From Alkalisalibacterium limincola (GTDB lineage Bacteria > Pseudomonadota > Gammaproteobacteria > Xanthomonadales > Xanthomonadaceae), in assembly GCF_008017755.1 (NCBI RefSeq), contig NZ_VRTS01000006.1, positions 62,001 through 126,000 of the forward strand: a DNA stretch of 64,000 nt, read 5' to 3'. The stretch's first letter is position 1; the number at the start of each line of letters is the position of its first letter. The translations under genes were made by a program, and so were the position numbers. The notes under the pieces were generated by a model, which had not been told where the DNA came from, ran no database searches, and saw only the letters and a program-made list of their open reading frames with translations. This document shows, piece after piece, positions 44,715-54,842 of this stretch.

Positions 44715-45731
44715 ATGACCGACACCGCCGCCAGCACCGAAACCACCACCGACGAGTCGCGCATCCAGGCCCAGCTCGCGCGGCTGGCCGAGCTCAAGGC
44801 CGCGATCGCCCAGGAAGTGGTGGGCCAGGACGAGGTGGTCGAGCAGCTGCTCATCGGGCTGCTGGCCGGTGGCCACTGCCTGCTCGAGGGCGTACCCGGG
44901 CTGGGCAAGACGCTGCTGGTGCGCTCGCTGGGACGAGCGCTGGCGCTCGAGTTCCGGCGCATCCAGTTCACCCCCGACCTGATGCCCTCGGACATCATCG
45001 GCACCGAGATCCTCGAGGAGGACCACGGCACCGGCAAGCGCGTGTTCAAGTTCCAGCGCGGCCCGGTGTTCACCAACCTGCTGCTGGCCGACGAACTCAA
45101 CCGCACGCCGCCCAAGACCCAGGCGGCGCTGCTGGAGGCGATGCAGGAGCACACCGTGAGCTATGCCGGCGACACGCACGTGCTGCCGGAACCGTTCTTC
45201 GTGCTGGCGACCCAGAATCCGATCGAGCAGGCCGGTACGTATCCGCTGCCCGAGGCGCAGCTCGACCGTTTCCTGCTGCACGTGCGGGTGGCCTATCCGG
45301 ACGAGGCCGAGGAGCGCGCGATCATCGAGCAGACCACGGGGTCGCGACGCGCCAGTGTGCCGCGGGTCATGGACGGTGCCGAGGTGATCGCGCTGCAGGC
45401 GCTGACGCGCGAAGTGCACGTGGGCGAGGACCTGATGACCTGGATCACGCGATTGGTCCGCGCCACCCGCCCAGGCCCGGAGGCCCCCGACGCGGTGCGC
45501 CGCTGGGTGAGCTGGGGGGCGGGCCCGCGCGCCGGTCAAGCGCTGGTATTGGCCTCGCGCGCGCGCGCGCTGCTGCACGGGCGCTTCGCCGCGACCCGCG
45601 AGGACGCCATCGCATTGGCGGGACCGGTGCTGCGACACCGGCTGCTGCTCTCGTTCACCGCCGAGGCCGAATCCAAGGGGCCCGACGACGTGATCCGGGC
45701 ACTGCTGGACGCCGTGCCGTTCCCCGCCTGA
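44715..45731 (+). CDS. MoxR-family AAA+ ATPase
   Basis: Cytoplasmic AAA+ chaperone-like ATPase of 338 residues. Walker A is EGVPGLGKTLLVRSLG near residues 57-72, Walker B and sensor LLLADELNRTPPKTQAALLEAMQE, sensor 1 VLATQNPIEQAGTYPLPEAQLDRF, and lid helix RWVSWGAGPRAGQAL. MoxR proteins typically remodel vWA-domain partners; the DUF58 and BatA-like genes immediately downstream are the expected partners. A GTG-free ATG start is clear. Confidence 0.96.
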   Translation: MTDTAASTETTTDESRIQAQLARLAELKAAIAQEVVGQDEVVEQLLIGLLAGGHCLLEGVPGLGKTLLVRSLGRALALEFRRIQFTPDLMPSDIIGTEILEEDHGTGKRVFKFQRGPVFTNLLLADELNRTPPKTQAALLEAMQEHTVSYAGDTHVLPEPFFVLATQNPIEQAGTYPLPEAQLDRFLLHVRVAYPDEAEERAIIEQTTGSRRASVPRVMDGAEVIALQALTREVHVGEDLMTWITRLVRATRPGPEAPDAVRRWVSWGAGPRAGQALVLASRARALLHGRFAATREDAIALAGPVLRHRLLLSFTAEAESKGPDDVIRALLDAVPFPA

Positions 45732-45747
45732 GCCGGGCTGCGGTGCG

Positions 45748-46650
45748 ATGAGCGACGCCGACGCCCGCTTCCTGACGCCCGAACTGTGCGCGGCATTGCC
45801 GGGCCTGCAACTGCGTTCGCGCCGGCCGGCACCGACGCGCGGCATCGGCCAGCACCACAGCCGCGCACGGGGCGAGGGCCTGGAGTTTTCCCAGTACCGA
45901 AGCTACGAGCCCGGCGACGACCTGCGCCGGGTCGACTGGAAGCTCTACGCGCGCTCGGACCGCTATTTCGTGCGCGAGGCCGAACGCGACAGCCCGCTGA
46001 CGCTGTGGCTGCTGGTCGACGCCACCGCGTCGATGGGCCAGTGCGATGCGCGACGGCCCGACTGGAGCCGACTGGGTGCCGCGCGCGCACTGGCGGCCGC
46101 CTGCATGGAACTGGCGCTGCGGCAGGGCGACCGGTTCGGCCTGGCGCTGGTGTCGAACGCACGGCTGGATGTGGTGCCGGCCGGCACGGGATCCCGGCAG
46201 CGTGATCGCTGCCTCCTCGCACTGCACGAGCTCAAGGCCGGCGGAAGCTGGCCGGACGAGTCGGCGTTGCGCCCGGTGTGGGAGCGCGCCGGTCGTGGCG
46301 ACCTGGTCCTGATGCTGTCCGATCTGTTCGACGACGCCGGCGTGGTCCTGCTGCAGCGACTCGCCAGGGCCGGGCGCGAAGTGTCGAGCGTGCAGATCCT
46401 CACGGCGGAAGAACGCGACTTCCCGTTCAAGGGGGGCCATCGGTTCCGCGACCCCGAAACCGGTGCGGAGCTGCTGACCGATGCCGGAGCGGTCCGTGAC
46501 CGCTTCATCGAGGCGTTCACCCAGGCCCGCGCCGCGCTGGCGGCCCGCTTGGCCGGTGCCGGCATTGCCCACGCCACGCATGTGCTGGACGAGCCGCTGG
46601 ACGCGCCGTTGCGGCGGCTGTTCGCGCGTCCGGACCGGAGGGGCGCGTGA
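45748..46650 (+). CDS. DUF58 domain protein
   Basis: The 300-residue protein. The DUF58 signature is FSQYRSYEPGDDLRRVDWKLYAR, followed by a vWA-like fold with the MIDAS-like LLVDATASMGQ and DLVLMLSDLFDD. It is the usual MoxR partner and may bridge the ATPase to membrane proteins. The stop overlaps the start of the BatA-like gene by four bases (GTGA), so translation is coupled. Confidence 0.95.
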   Translation: MSDADARFLTPELCAALPGLQLRSRRPAPTRGIGQHHSRARGEGLEFSQYRSYEPGDDLRRVDWKLYARSDRYFVREAERDSPLTLWLLVDATASMGQCDARRPDWSRLGAARALAAACMELALRQGDRFGLALVSNARLDVVPAGTGSRQRDRCLLALHELKAGGSWPDESALRPVWERAGRGDLVLMLSDLFDDAGVVLLQRLARAGREVSSVQILTAEERDFPFKGGHRFRDPETGAELLTDAGAVRDRFIEAFTQARAALAARLAGAGIAHATHVLDEPLDAPLRRLFARPDRRGA

Positions 46651-47827
46651 GCCTCGCCCTGCTATACCCCGCCGCGCTGGCCGCGCTGTTGGCGCTCGCC
46701 GTGCCCGTGCTGTTGCACCTCGCGCGGCGCCCGCAGCAGCGCACGCTGGACTTTGCGGCGCTGCGCTGGATCGCGGCGCGCATCGCCCGCGACGGCGACT
46801 GGTGTTGCGCGAACGCGTGCTGCTGGCGCTGCGCCTGCTGTTGCTTGCCCTGCTGGCGCTGGCACTGGCGATGCCGGTGCTGGTGTCGCGGCCTTCCGCG
46901 CGGGACTGGGTGCTCGTCGTCCCCGGTGCGGACCTTGCGGAGGCCCGCCGCCTGCTTGCCGACCCCGACCTGGGCTGGCGCTGGCTGGCACCCGGCTTTC
47001 CCCCGGTGGACGACGCGATGCCCGCGCAAACGGCCACGGCCAGCCTGCTGCGCGAACTCGACGCGATGTTGCCGGCACAGGCCAGGCTGACGGTGGTGGT
47101 GCCGGGACGATTGCACGGCCTGGACGGCGCACGGCTTGCGCTGGGACGCGAAGTCCAGTGGATCGTCAGCGACCCGGCATCCGACCAGGAGGCCGGGCGT
47201 GCCGCCACCCCGCCACATGGGCCCTCCCTGGCGGTGCGTTACCCAGCGGGTCGGGAAGAAACGGTGCGCTATCTCGCCGCCACCGTCGCTGCGTGGCAAC
47301 TCCACGCGCCTGGTACCGCAATCGCCGACATTGCGCGCGAAGAGGCACTGCCCGCTGCGTCGAACGACGTGCTGGCCTGGTTGCACCCGGGCGCGCTGCC
47401 GGAAGCCGTGCAGGCATGGGTGGCAGGCGGGCGCACGCTGATCATCGAGCCCGACGCGGCGCGCGAGGCCGGAGGCGATGCGGCGCTCGCCCTGTGGCGT
47501 TCACCCGATGGCGATGTATTGGCCCTCGCGCGACGATCCGGCGCAGGTCGCATCGTCGAACTCACCCGCCCGCTGACACCCGAAGCGTTGCCGCAACTGC
47601 TCGACCCGGGCTTTCCGCAGGCACTGCTGCAGGTCCTGGAACCCGGCGCGATGCCCGCTGCGGCGCCCGCCTCCGCCCACGCACCCCTGCACTCGCCCCA
47701 GGCCGGTTCCGGCGCGGGCTTCGGTGCCGACCGCAGCCCCCTGCTCCCCTGGCTCGCCCTTGCCATCGCCGCCGTCTTCCTCGTCGAGCGGCTACTGGCC
47801 AGCCGTGCCTCGCGGTGGGCTCGATGA
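46647..47827 (+). CDS. BatA-domain membrane protein, frameshifted
   Basis: Opens with the aerotolerance-type BatA helix (LLYPAALAALLALAVPVLLHLARRPQQR), then LRWIA and a second TM segment LRLLLLALLALALAMPVLVS. A vWA-like/GATase-like exoplasmic domain follows (DWVLVVPGADLAEARRLL), and a C-terminal TM helix (LLPWLALAIAAVFLVERLLA). One C is missing after 46790 (CGC CGA CGG expected), between the two N-terminal helices. Corrected length about 393. It overlaps DUF58 upstream and the DUF4175-like gene downstream. Confidence 0.85.
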
Positions 47828-50127
47828 ACGCCGTTTCCGGACCGCTCGACAGGCTGGCGCGTGCCGCACGCTGGCGTTGCGCGTGGATCACCCTGGCCCA
47901 ACTGCTTCCGCTGGTCGTGGTGGCCACGGCCATCGCGTGGCGCTGGCACGGACCCGTGCCTGCATTGGCCATCGCGTCCGCCGGGCTCGCCGCATCGGCC
48001 GCATGGCTGCTCCTGCGACTTCGTGGCATGGGTCCACGATGGGTGGCGCGCCAGCTGGACGCGCGACGACCCGAACTCGAGGACAGCAGCGCGCTGCTGC
48101 TTCAGCCCAAGCAGGGACTCTCGCGCCTGCAGCGGATACAGCGCGGACGTATCGACCAGCGCGTGGCCGCGATCGCGCCGGGCGAGCTGCGTGCCCACTG
48201 GCCACTGGCGGCGACCCTCCTTCCGGTCGCCGCCCTTGCCGTGCTGGTTGCGGTCCTGGCCTGGCCCACTGCGTTGGAACCGGATGTGGTCGAAGCGGGG
48301 CGGCCGGACGCGGCGGCTCGCCTGGATGCCAGCGGGACACGGGTCATCGCAAGCCGAATCCGCGTTGCGCCACCCGACTACACGGACCTGCCCGAGCGGA
48401 TGGAGCACGGTCTGGATGCCACTGCCCCGACCGGCTCGGGGCTGGCCTGGACGCTGCGCTTCGAGCCCGAACCCGAATCGGCCGCCCTGCAGTGGCTCGA
48501 TGGCGGTTCGCTCGAGCTCCAGCGGCGCGGCCGCGACTGGCACGGCGAGCTGCGGCTGGAGGACTCCCGCCTCTACCGGGTCGTGACCTCGGGAGGCGCC
48601 CAGGTGGAACCCCGACTGCACCGGCTCGAGGCGCTGCCCGACCACCCACCGCGGGTGAGCGTGCTGGAGCCGGCACAGAACGTCGTGTACGCCGAAGCCG
48701 GGCAAGCCGAGTGGCCACTGGAGTTCGAGGCGCGCGACGATTACGGGCTGGGAGCGGCCGAACTGGTGCTCACGCTGGCACAGGGCAGTGGCGAGCTGGT
48801 CGACTTCAGCGAGGTCCGCCGCCCGCTGGAGGGCCGCGACATGCATGCGGCGAACGAGCCGCCGCGACGGCGCTACGCCGTGGCGATCGACCTCGACGCC
48901 ATGGGCGTAGGGCCGGGCGACGACCTGGTGGCCCGGCTCGAGGTGGTGGACAACCGACAGCCCGAAGCCCAGCACGCGCGAAGCGCCAGCGTCGTGCTGC
49001 GCTGGCCGCCCCCGACGATGGGTGACGCGAGCGGCTTCGACGGCCTGATGCAGCGCACGATGCCGGCCTTCTTCCGCAGCCAGCGGCAGATCATCATCGA
49101 TGCCGAAGCGCTGCTTGCCGAGCGCGAGGCACTCGATCGCCCGGTTTTCGTGGCGCGCTCCAACGACATCGGCGCGGACCAGCAGCTGCTTCGCCTGCGC
49201 TATGGCCAGTTCATGGGCGAGGAAGCCGAGGGTGGCGAGGCCGGACACGACCACGATCATGGGCACGAACATGACCGCGGCGCCCCGTCATCGACATCGG
49301 ATGCCCCGGCATCCCAACCGCGGGCGCGGCCGGTATTCAATCCACTGTTCGCCGACCATGCCGCCCACCAGGACGACCCTGACGATGACGAGCACGACGA
49401 TCACGATCACGATCACGGCCCCGACCATGCCAGCCAGCACGAGGACAGCCGCCCGGCAACCGGCGGTTTCGGCACCGACGCCGACGCCCTCGTCGCGCAG
49501 TTCGGCCACCTCCACGACATTCCCGAGGCGGCGACGCTTCTGGATCCAGGAACCCGCGAAACGCTCCGTGGTGCGTTGCGGGCCATGTGGGCATCGGAGG
49601 GCGCGTTGCGCCTGGGCGAGCCCGAGGCCGCCCTGCCCCATGCCCACGAGGCCCTGGAGCTGATCCAGCAGGTGCGCCAGGCAAACCGCATCCATCTGGC
49701 CCGCGTCGGCCTGGAGTTGCCCCCGATCGACGAAACACGACGCCTCAGCGGCGACCTCGAGGGCGTCACCGACCGGGAGGATCCGATCCAGCCTGCACAC
49801 GCGGGCGAGGCGGTGCTGGCGACGCTGTGGGCGCGTCTGGACCGCAGCATCGACGACACGCGACCCACGAGCAGCGATCCCTTCGGCCTCGATGCGGCCC
49901 TGGCCTGGGTCGTCGAACACCAGGACGAGGTCGCCGACCCCCTGGGCCTGGCCGAGGCGATCGACGCGCTGCAGCGCGATCCCGACTGCGCACCCTGCAG
50001 GCAACGCGTGCGCGCCCAGCTGTGGCCGAACCTCCCACATCCCGCTGCGGGCGTGGTCCAGCGGCCGACAGGCGGCGAATCCGGCGCGCATTACCTGCGC
50101 AGCCTTGGCCGGGAGGAGGACAGGTGA
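47824..50127 (+). CDS. Large DUF4175-like membrane protein with His-rich loops
   Basis: The 767-residue protein has two or three N-terminal TM segments (about 25-75 and 128-148), then a long soluble region. DUF4175-type features are RWVARQLDARRPELEDSSALLL near residue 75 and VAPPDYTDLPER followed by an Ig-like part (VEARDDYGLGAAELVLTL-like). Two His/Asp-rich stretches occur near residues 475-487 and 515-545 (e.g. GHDHDHGHEHD). The C-terminal part is helical (EAALPHAHEALELIQQVRQ). Expected mostly outside the inner membrane. Function unknown; family call moderate. Confidence 0.7.
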   Translation: MNAVSGPLDRLARAARWRCAWITLAQLLPLVVVATAIAWRWHGPVPALAIASAGLAASAAWLLLRLRGMGPRWVARQLDARRPELEDSSALLLQPKQGLSRLQRIQRGRIDQRVAAIAPGELRAHWPLAATLLPVAALAVLVAVLAWPTALEPDVVEAGRPDAAARLDASGTRVIASRIRVAPPDYTDLPERMEHGLDATAPTGSGLAWTLRFEPEPESAALQWLDGGSLELQRRGRDWHGELRLEDSRLYRVVTSGGAQVEPRLHRLEALPDHPPRVSVLEPAQNVVYAEAGQAEWPLEFEARDDYGLGAAELVLTLAQGSGELVDFSEVRRPLEGRDMHAANEPPRRRYAVAIDLDAMGVGPGDDLVARLEVVDNRQPEAQHARSASVVLRWPPPTMGDASGFDGLMQRTMPAFFRSQRQIIIDAEALLAEREALDRPVFVARSNDIGADQQLLRLRYGQFMGEEAEGGEAGHDHDHGHEHDRGAPSSTSDAPASQPRARPVFNPLFADHAAHQDDPDDDEHDDHDHDHGPDHASQHEDSRPATGGFGTDADALVAQFGHLHDIPEAATLLDPGTRETLRGALRAMWASEGALRLGEPEAALPHAHEALELIQQVRQANRIHLARVGLELPPIDETRRLSGDLEGVTDREDPIQPAHAGEAVLATLWARLDRSIDDTRPTSSDPFGLDAALAWVVEHQDEVADPLGLAEAIDALQRDPDCAPCRQRVRAQLWPNLPHPAAGVVQRPTGGESGAHYLRSLGREEDR

Positions 50128-51882
50128 CCTCGCTTGCCGCGATCCCGACGGTGGTTGCCCTGCTGCTGGCGGCCGCGGTGCTGGCAGCCAGCCTGCGGCT
50201 GCTGCTGCAGGTACGGGCCGGACGGATCACACCTGGCCGCTGCGCCGGAATCCTCGGCCTGCAAGCCGTGGCCGCGGTGTTGCTGTTCCTGGTCGTGTAC
50301 CCGCCGGCGACGTCGCGGGAAGCCGGGGTGCTGACCGTGCTGGCCGAAGGCGCCGCCGGCGGCCGGCCCGCAGGCCAAAGCGTCGCATTGCCGGAATACC
50401 GTGGTCGCGGTGTCGACACCGTGCCCGACCTGGCGACCGCATTGCGCCACCACCCCGGGACCACCCGGATCGTCGTGCAGGGCACCGGCCTGCCGTGGCG
50501 CGACCACGATGCGGCGAACGGCATCGACGTCGCGTTCGACCCGACCCCCCTGCCTTCCGGGTTGGCCGAACTGCACCTGCCGCAGGACGTGGTTGCCGGA
50601 CGGCGCGTGGTGGTCCACGGGCGCGTTGCCGGTGTCGATGGGGCACGGCTCGAACTGCGCGACCCCGCCGACCGGCCGATCGCAGGCGTCGCAGCGGATG
50701 ACCAGGGCCGGTTCGCCCTGCCGCTGGTGGCGCGGGCCTCGGGCACGGTCGAATTCGCGTTGCGGGTGCTCGACGCCAGTGGGGAGCGCATCGACGAGTC
50801 GACCGTGGCGCTGTCCGTCGGTGAAGGCCGGGCCACGCGTGTGCTGCTGCTGGCGGGGGCCCCGAGTGCGGAGCTGCGCGCGCTGCGCCGCTGGGCGGTC
50901 GACGCCGGGGTTGCGCTGGAAAGCCGCATCCAGCTCAGTCGCGAGGCCAGCCTGGGAAACCGCCCCTACGTCGAGGCCGATGAACTGGCGGCGCTCGACC
51001 TGCTGATGCTCGACGAGCGCACCTGGCGCGCACTCGACGGCCCACAACGCCTCGCCATCCGCGAGGCATCCGCAATGGCCTGGGCGTGCTGCTGCGCGTC
51101 GGCGATGTGCTCGACGACGAGGACCGGGAATCGCTGCGGATGCTGGGCTTCCAGGCGCGCAACATCGAGCTGGACGACCCGGGCGTGCGGCTCGCCCCCG
51201 AGGCCCTGGACCTGATCCGGAGCGCCGACTCAGACATCGATGGCGACCGCGACGCCGGCGCGACCCCGCTGGCCAGGCGCCCCCTCGCAGTGGAGGCCGC
51301 GGACGGCATTGCACTGCTGCGCAGCGACACCGACGAGCCACTGGCGCTGTGGCGCGGCGAAGGCCTCGGGCGGGTGGCGCTGTGGTGGCTCCAGGACACC
51401 CATCCGCTGGTGCGCCAGGGCGAACCCGGCACCCATGCCGGCCTGTGGAGCACGGTGGTCTCCACGCTGGCGCGCGCGGACACGCACCGGGCACCCGGAC
51501 TCGGCATCGACGCGGGCCCCCATGCACGCCGCGTGCTTTGTGGCCTTGGCAACGAGGCACGCGTGCGTCGCCCGACGGCAGGCGGGTCGAGCTGCTGACC
51601 GATGACCGTGGATGTGCCGCGTACTGGCCGGAAGAAGGTGGCTGGCACGTGCTGCTGGACGACGCATCGTCTCCGTTCCACGTCGCACCGTCGTCGACGC
51701 TGCACGTCCACGCAATGCACGCGGCAACCCGCGAACTGGCCTCCCGGCCGCACCCCGCCACTTCCACGGTACGCAGTCCTGCCCCCGGCTCGCCGTGGCC
51801 GTGGTTCCTGGCCTTCCTGGCCACCGTGGCGGGCCTGTGGGCCCTGGAACGGCGTCGCCCGTCCTCCGGTCGGCCCGACTGA
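50124..51882 (+). CDS. Membrane protein with GATase/vWA-like region, two frameshifts
   Basis: N-terminal TM helices (SLAAIPTVVALLLAAAVLAAS; ILGLQAVAAVLLFLVVYPP), a periplasmic region with TTRIVVQGTGLPW and RVLLLAGAPSAELRALRRW, later NGLGVLLRVGDVL, and a C-terminal TM (PWPWFLAFLATVAGLWALERRR). A base is missing near 51066 and another near 51567; correction gives about 586 residues. It resembles the last member of MoxR/DUF58 loci but I cannot name a family. GTG start overlaps the previous stop (GTGA). Confidence 0.7.
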
Positions 51883-51976
51883 AACCGGTTGCTGCACAAT
51901 ACGGCCCACCACGGTCGTGGGGTGCTCTGCGACGCCTCACGCCAGCCAACGCGGCCTCGACCGGAGAATGTAGCCA

Positions 51977-53257
51977 GTGACTGCGATTGCCTGTCCGGAA
52001 CTCAGACTCGATGAATCCCGCGCGCGCGCGAACCTGCAGCGCATGCGCGATCGTGCCGCGGCCGCGGGCGTTCGGTTCCGGCCGCATTTCAAGACCCACC
52101 AGTCCCACGCGGTGGGTCGCTGGTTCCGCGAGCAGGGGATCGGGGCGATCACGGTGTCCTCGGCGGCGATGGCGCACTACTTCGCCGACGACGGCTGGCA
52201 GGACATCACCATTGCGTTTCCGTACCACCCCGGCATGCACGCCGACGTGGAGGCGCTGGCGGCCCGGTGCCGCGTGGTGGGCATCACGCTGGCGGACAGC
52301 GCCGCACTGGACGGGGTCCGCTTCACCCGCCCGGTCGATGCCTGGGTGAAGGTCGATGTCGGCAGCGCCCGCACCGGCTTTCCCGCCGATGCGGTGGACG
52401 AGCTGCAGGCACTGGTCGATGCGCTGTCGGGTCGTGGCGACCTGCGCCTGCGTGGCCTGCTGGCGCACGCCGGCCACAGCTACGGTGCCCGCGGCCGGAC
52501 ACAGGTCGCGCAGGTGCACGAGAGCAGCCTGGCCCTGCTGCGGCGGCTGAGGGACTCGCTGCAGACCGGGGAACGAACGCTGGAGATCTCCATCGGAGAC
52601 ACCCCGACCTGCTCGACCCAGTCGGAATTTCCTGGAGCGGCGGAAATCAGGCCGGGGAACTTCATCTTCTACGACCTCACCCAGTGGCAGATCGGCGCCT
52701 GCAGCCTGGAGGACATCGCCGTGGCCATGGCCTGCCCGGTCGTCTCACGGCACCCGGCCCGTGGCCAGCTGGTCGTGCACGGTGGCGCCGTCCACTTCTC
52801 CAGGGACGCGATGGAATTCGAGGGCGAACGCATCTTCGGCCTGGGGGTCGCCGCCGAGGACCGTGGCTGGGGCGAGCTGCTGCCTGATGTACGACTGGTG
52901 GCGTTGTCGCAGGAGCATGGCATCGTGCAGGCACCGGCTGAACTCATCGAGGCCGTGCGGCCCGGCGACCCCCTGCTGTTCCTCCCGGTGCACTCCTGCC
53001 TCACCGCCGACGCGATGGGGGCCTACCGCCTGGGCACCGGCGAGCTCGTGGAGATGAAGCCGCGCCTGGTTTGGCCGGGTCCGAGCATGGCCATGCAGCG
53101 CAATGCCATCGGACCGGCCGCGGTTGAGGTCCGCCCTAGAAGTGCGAGGCCGCCAGCTGCACGTCGGCATGCCGCCAGGCAGCCTGGAACTCGCGCTCGG
53201 CCGTGCGCGCCTCGTCTTCCCTTCCCTGCGCCCGGAGGCTCAGTACCAGCCCCTTGA
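51977..53257 (+). CDS. PLP-dependent D-threonine aldolase / D-serine dehydratase-like enzyme
   Basis: Fold-type III alanine-racemase-like enzyme. The PLP Lys is in FRPHFKTHQSHAVG near residue 39. The C-terminal metal site of the DSD1/D-threonine aldolase family is visible as FLPVHSCLTAD. So it probably acts on a D-hydroxy amino acid. The open frame runs to 53257 (426 residues) but the last 40 codons lie over the convergent TPR gene and are not conserved-looking. One missing C before 53137 would end it at a TAG at 53137-53139 (387 residues). GTG start with GGAGA upstream. Confidence 0.85.
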   Translation: MTAIACPELRLDESRARANLQRMRDRAAAAGVRFRPHFKTHQSHAVGRWFREQGIGAITVSSAAMAHYFADDGWQDITIAFPYHPGMHADVEALAARCRVVGITLADSAALDGVRFTRPVDAWVKVDVGSARTGFPADAVDELQALVDALSGRGDLRLRGLLAHAGHSYGARGRTQVAQVHESSLALLRRLRDSLQTGERTLEISIGDTPTCSTQSEFPGAAEIRPGNFIFYDLTQWQIGACSLEDIAVAMACPVVSRHPARGQLVVHGGAVHFSRDAMEFEGERIFGLGVAAEDRGWGELLPDVRLVALSQEHGIVQAPAELIEAVRPGDPLLFLPVHSCLTADAMGAYRLGTGELVEMKPRLVWPGPSMAMQRNAIGPAAVEVRPRSARPPAARRHAARQPGTRARPCAPRLPFPAPGGSVPAP

Positions 53258-54842
53258 GCGACCATCCATTGCCCGGGTTGCGCCGCAGTTCCTCGCGATA
53301 GACCGTCTCGGCCGCATCCGCATCGCCGTTGTCGAGCAACACGGCGCCCAGGCGGTGCCTGACCGGGGCGTGCCAGCCGGGAGGTTCGTCGTAGGGGATG
53401 GCGTCCTCGACAGCAACGGCCTCGCGTAGTTTCGCCAGGCCGGCGTCGATGTCGCCTGCTTCCAGGGCCAGCTCGGCATCCACGCTCAGGTTGGCGATCC
53501 GGGCGGCGTGAGCGAGTGGGTAGCGATCCCAGACCAGCATCGTCTCCAGCGCCGGATCCCCCGCGATCGTGCGCAGTGCTTCGGCGTGCGACCTGGCGTC
53601 GCCGGAGCGGTCCTGGCGCAGGGAAGCCATCGCCTGGGCGTAGTGCCACACGGCCGTGACGTAGGGCAGGTCCGGTGCCGGGTTGGCGCGTCCGGCGATC
53701 TCGTCCCAGCGCCCGAAGCGCACGTGGTCGAACCATGGGGTCATCCAATAGTGCTGCAGCACCCCGAAACCGGGCTCGCGCATGAGGTCGGGCAACTCGG
53801 TGCGCTGGGCCGTCGCGGCCGCCGCCTCGCGTGCCACGGCATCCTGGCCGCCCATGCTGGCCGCGAACCACAGGAAATGGTGGTTGTGCGGTACGTAGCC
53901 AAGCGGGTACACACCCTGCGCGTTGCCCCGGCACACGGCCAGGTAGGCCTCGTCGGCCTCGATCGCACGCTGGTTGGCGATGACGGCATCGTTCCAGCGC
54001 CCCACGCGTGCATAGATGTGCGCCGGCATGTGGACAAGGTGGCCGGAGCCCGGGATGAGGTCGCGCAGCCGGTCCGCTGCACGCACGCCACGCTCGGGTT
54101 CGGCAGACGCTTCCACGGCATGGATGTACAGGTGCAGCGCGCCGGGATGCTCGCCATTGCGCTCGATCACCGACTCGAGCAGCGAAACGATGCGACCGGT
54201 GTTGCCCTTGGGCCTGAGGTCTTCATCGTAGAAATCCCAGGGCTGCAGGTTCATCAGTGCCTCGGCGTGGAAGACGGCCGCGTCGAGATCGTCGGGGCGT
54301 TGCTCGACCAGTCGCCCGGTCGCATCGGCCCAGGCCTGCTCCAACGGCCGTCGGTCCTCGGGAGGATCCGCGGCATAGCGTGCCCCCAGGGCTTCGATGA
54401 ACGCCTGCTCGCGCGGGGTTGCCCCGGGTGCCAGTGCCTGCGCGCGCTGCAGTCGATGCCAGGCGCGCTGGTTGTACTGGGGGTCCATCTCGGCATTCAC
54501 GTGCGGACCCACCACCAAGGCCGCACCCCACCAGCACATCGCGCAGTCGGGATCGAGCTCGGTCGCCCTGAGGAAGGAACGCTCCGCGGCATCGTGGTTG
54601 AAGCCCCAGGTCAGCATCAGGCCCTGGTCGAACCAGCGCTGGACTTGCGGATGCCCCGAAGTGATCTCGAAACGGTAGGTTCCGAGCCCGTCCAGCAGCG
54701 TGGCCCCGGCCACCGGCTCGATGTAGGGGGACTCCGAGCCGTCGGGTGCGGCACTGAGCAGGCGGCCCGCGCTGAGCCCCGACAGTCCCGCCACCAGGGC
54801 GGTGGCCAGGAGTCCGAGGAAGAATTGGGAGTGTCGGTTCAT
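53136..54842 (-). CDS. Exported TPR-repeat protein
   Basis: The 568-residue protein has an N-terminal signal peptide (FFLGLLATALVAGLSGLSAG) and multiple TPR-like helix pairs: FDQGLMLTWGFNHDAAERSFLRATELDPD near 65-95, and a C-terminal set (LGAVLLDNGDADAAETVYREELRRNPGN). The HPGALHLYIHAVEAS and HMPAHIYARVGRWNDAV segments are conserved in this family of periplasmic TPR proteins. No catalytic motif is evident. AAGGGG precedes the ATG. Confidence 0.85.
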   Translation of the reverse strand: MNRHSQFFLGLLATALVAGLSGLSAGRLLSAAPDGSESPYIEPVAGATLLDGLGTYRFEITSGHPQVQRWFDQGLMLTWGFNHDAAERSFLRATELDPDCAMCWWGAALVVGPHVNAEMDPQYNQRAWHRLQRAQALAPGATPREQAFIEALGARYAADPPEDRRPLEQAWADATGRLVEQRPDDLDAAVFHAEALMNLQPWDFYDEDLRPKGNTGRIVSLLESVIERNGEHPGALHLYIHAVEASAEPERGVRAADRLRDLIPGSGHLVHMPAHIYARVGRWNDAVIANQRAIEADEAYLAVCRGNAQGVYPLGYVPHNHHFLWFAASMGGQDAVAREAAAATAQRTELPDLMREPGFGVLQHYWMTPWFDHVRFGRWDEIAGRANPAPDLPYVTAVWHYAQAMASLRQDRSGDARSHAEALRTIAGDPALETMLVWDRYPLAHAARIANLSVDAELALEAGDIDAGLAKLREAVAVEDAIPYDEPPGWHAPVRHRLGAVLLDNGDADAAETVYREELRRNPGNGWSLKGLVLSLRAQGREDEARTAEREFQAAWRHADVQLAASHF

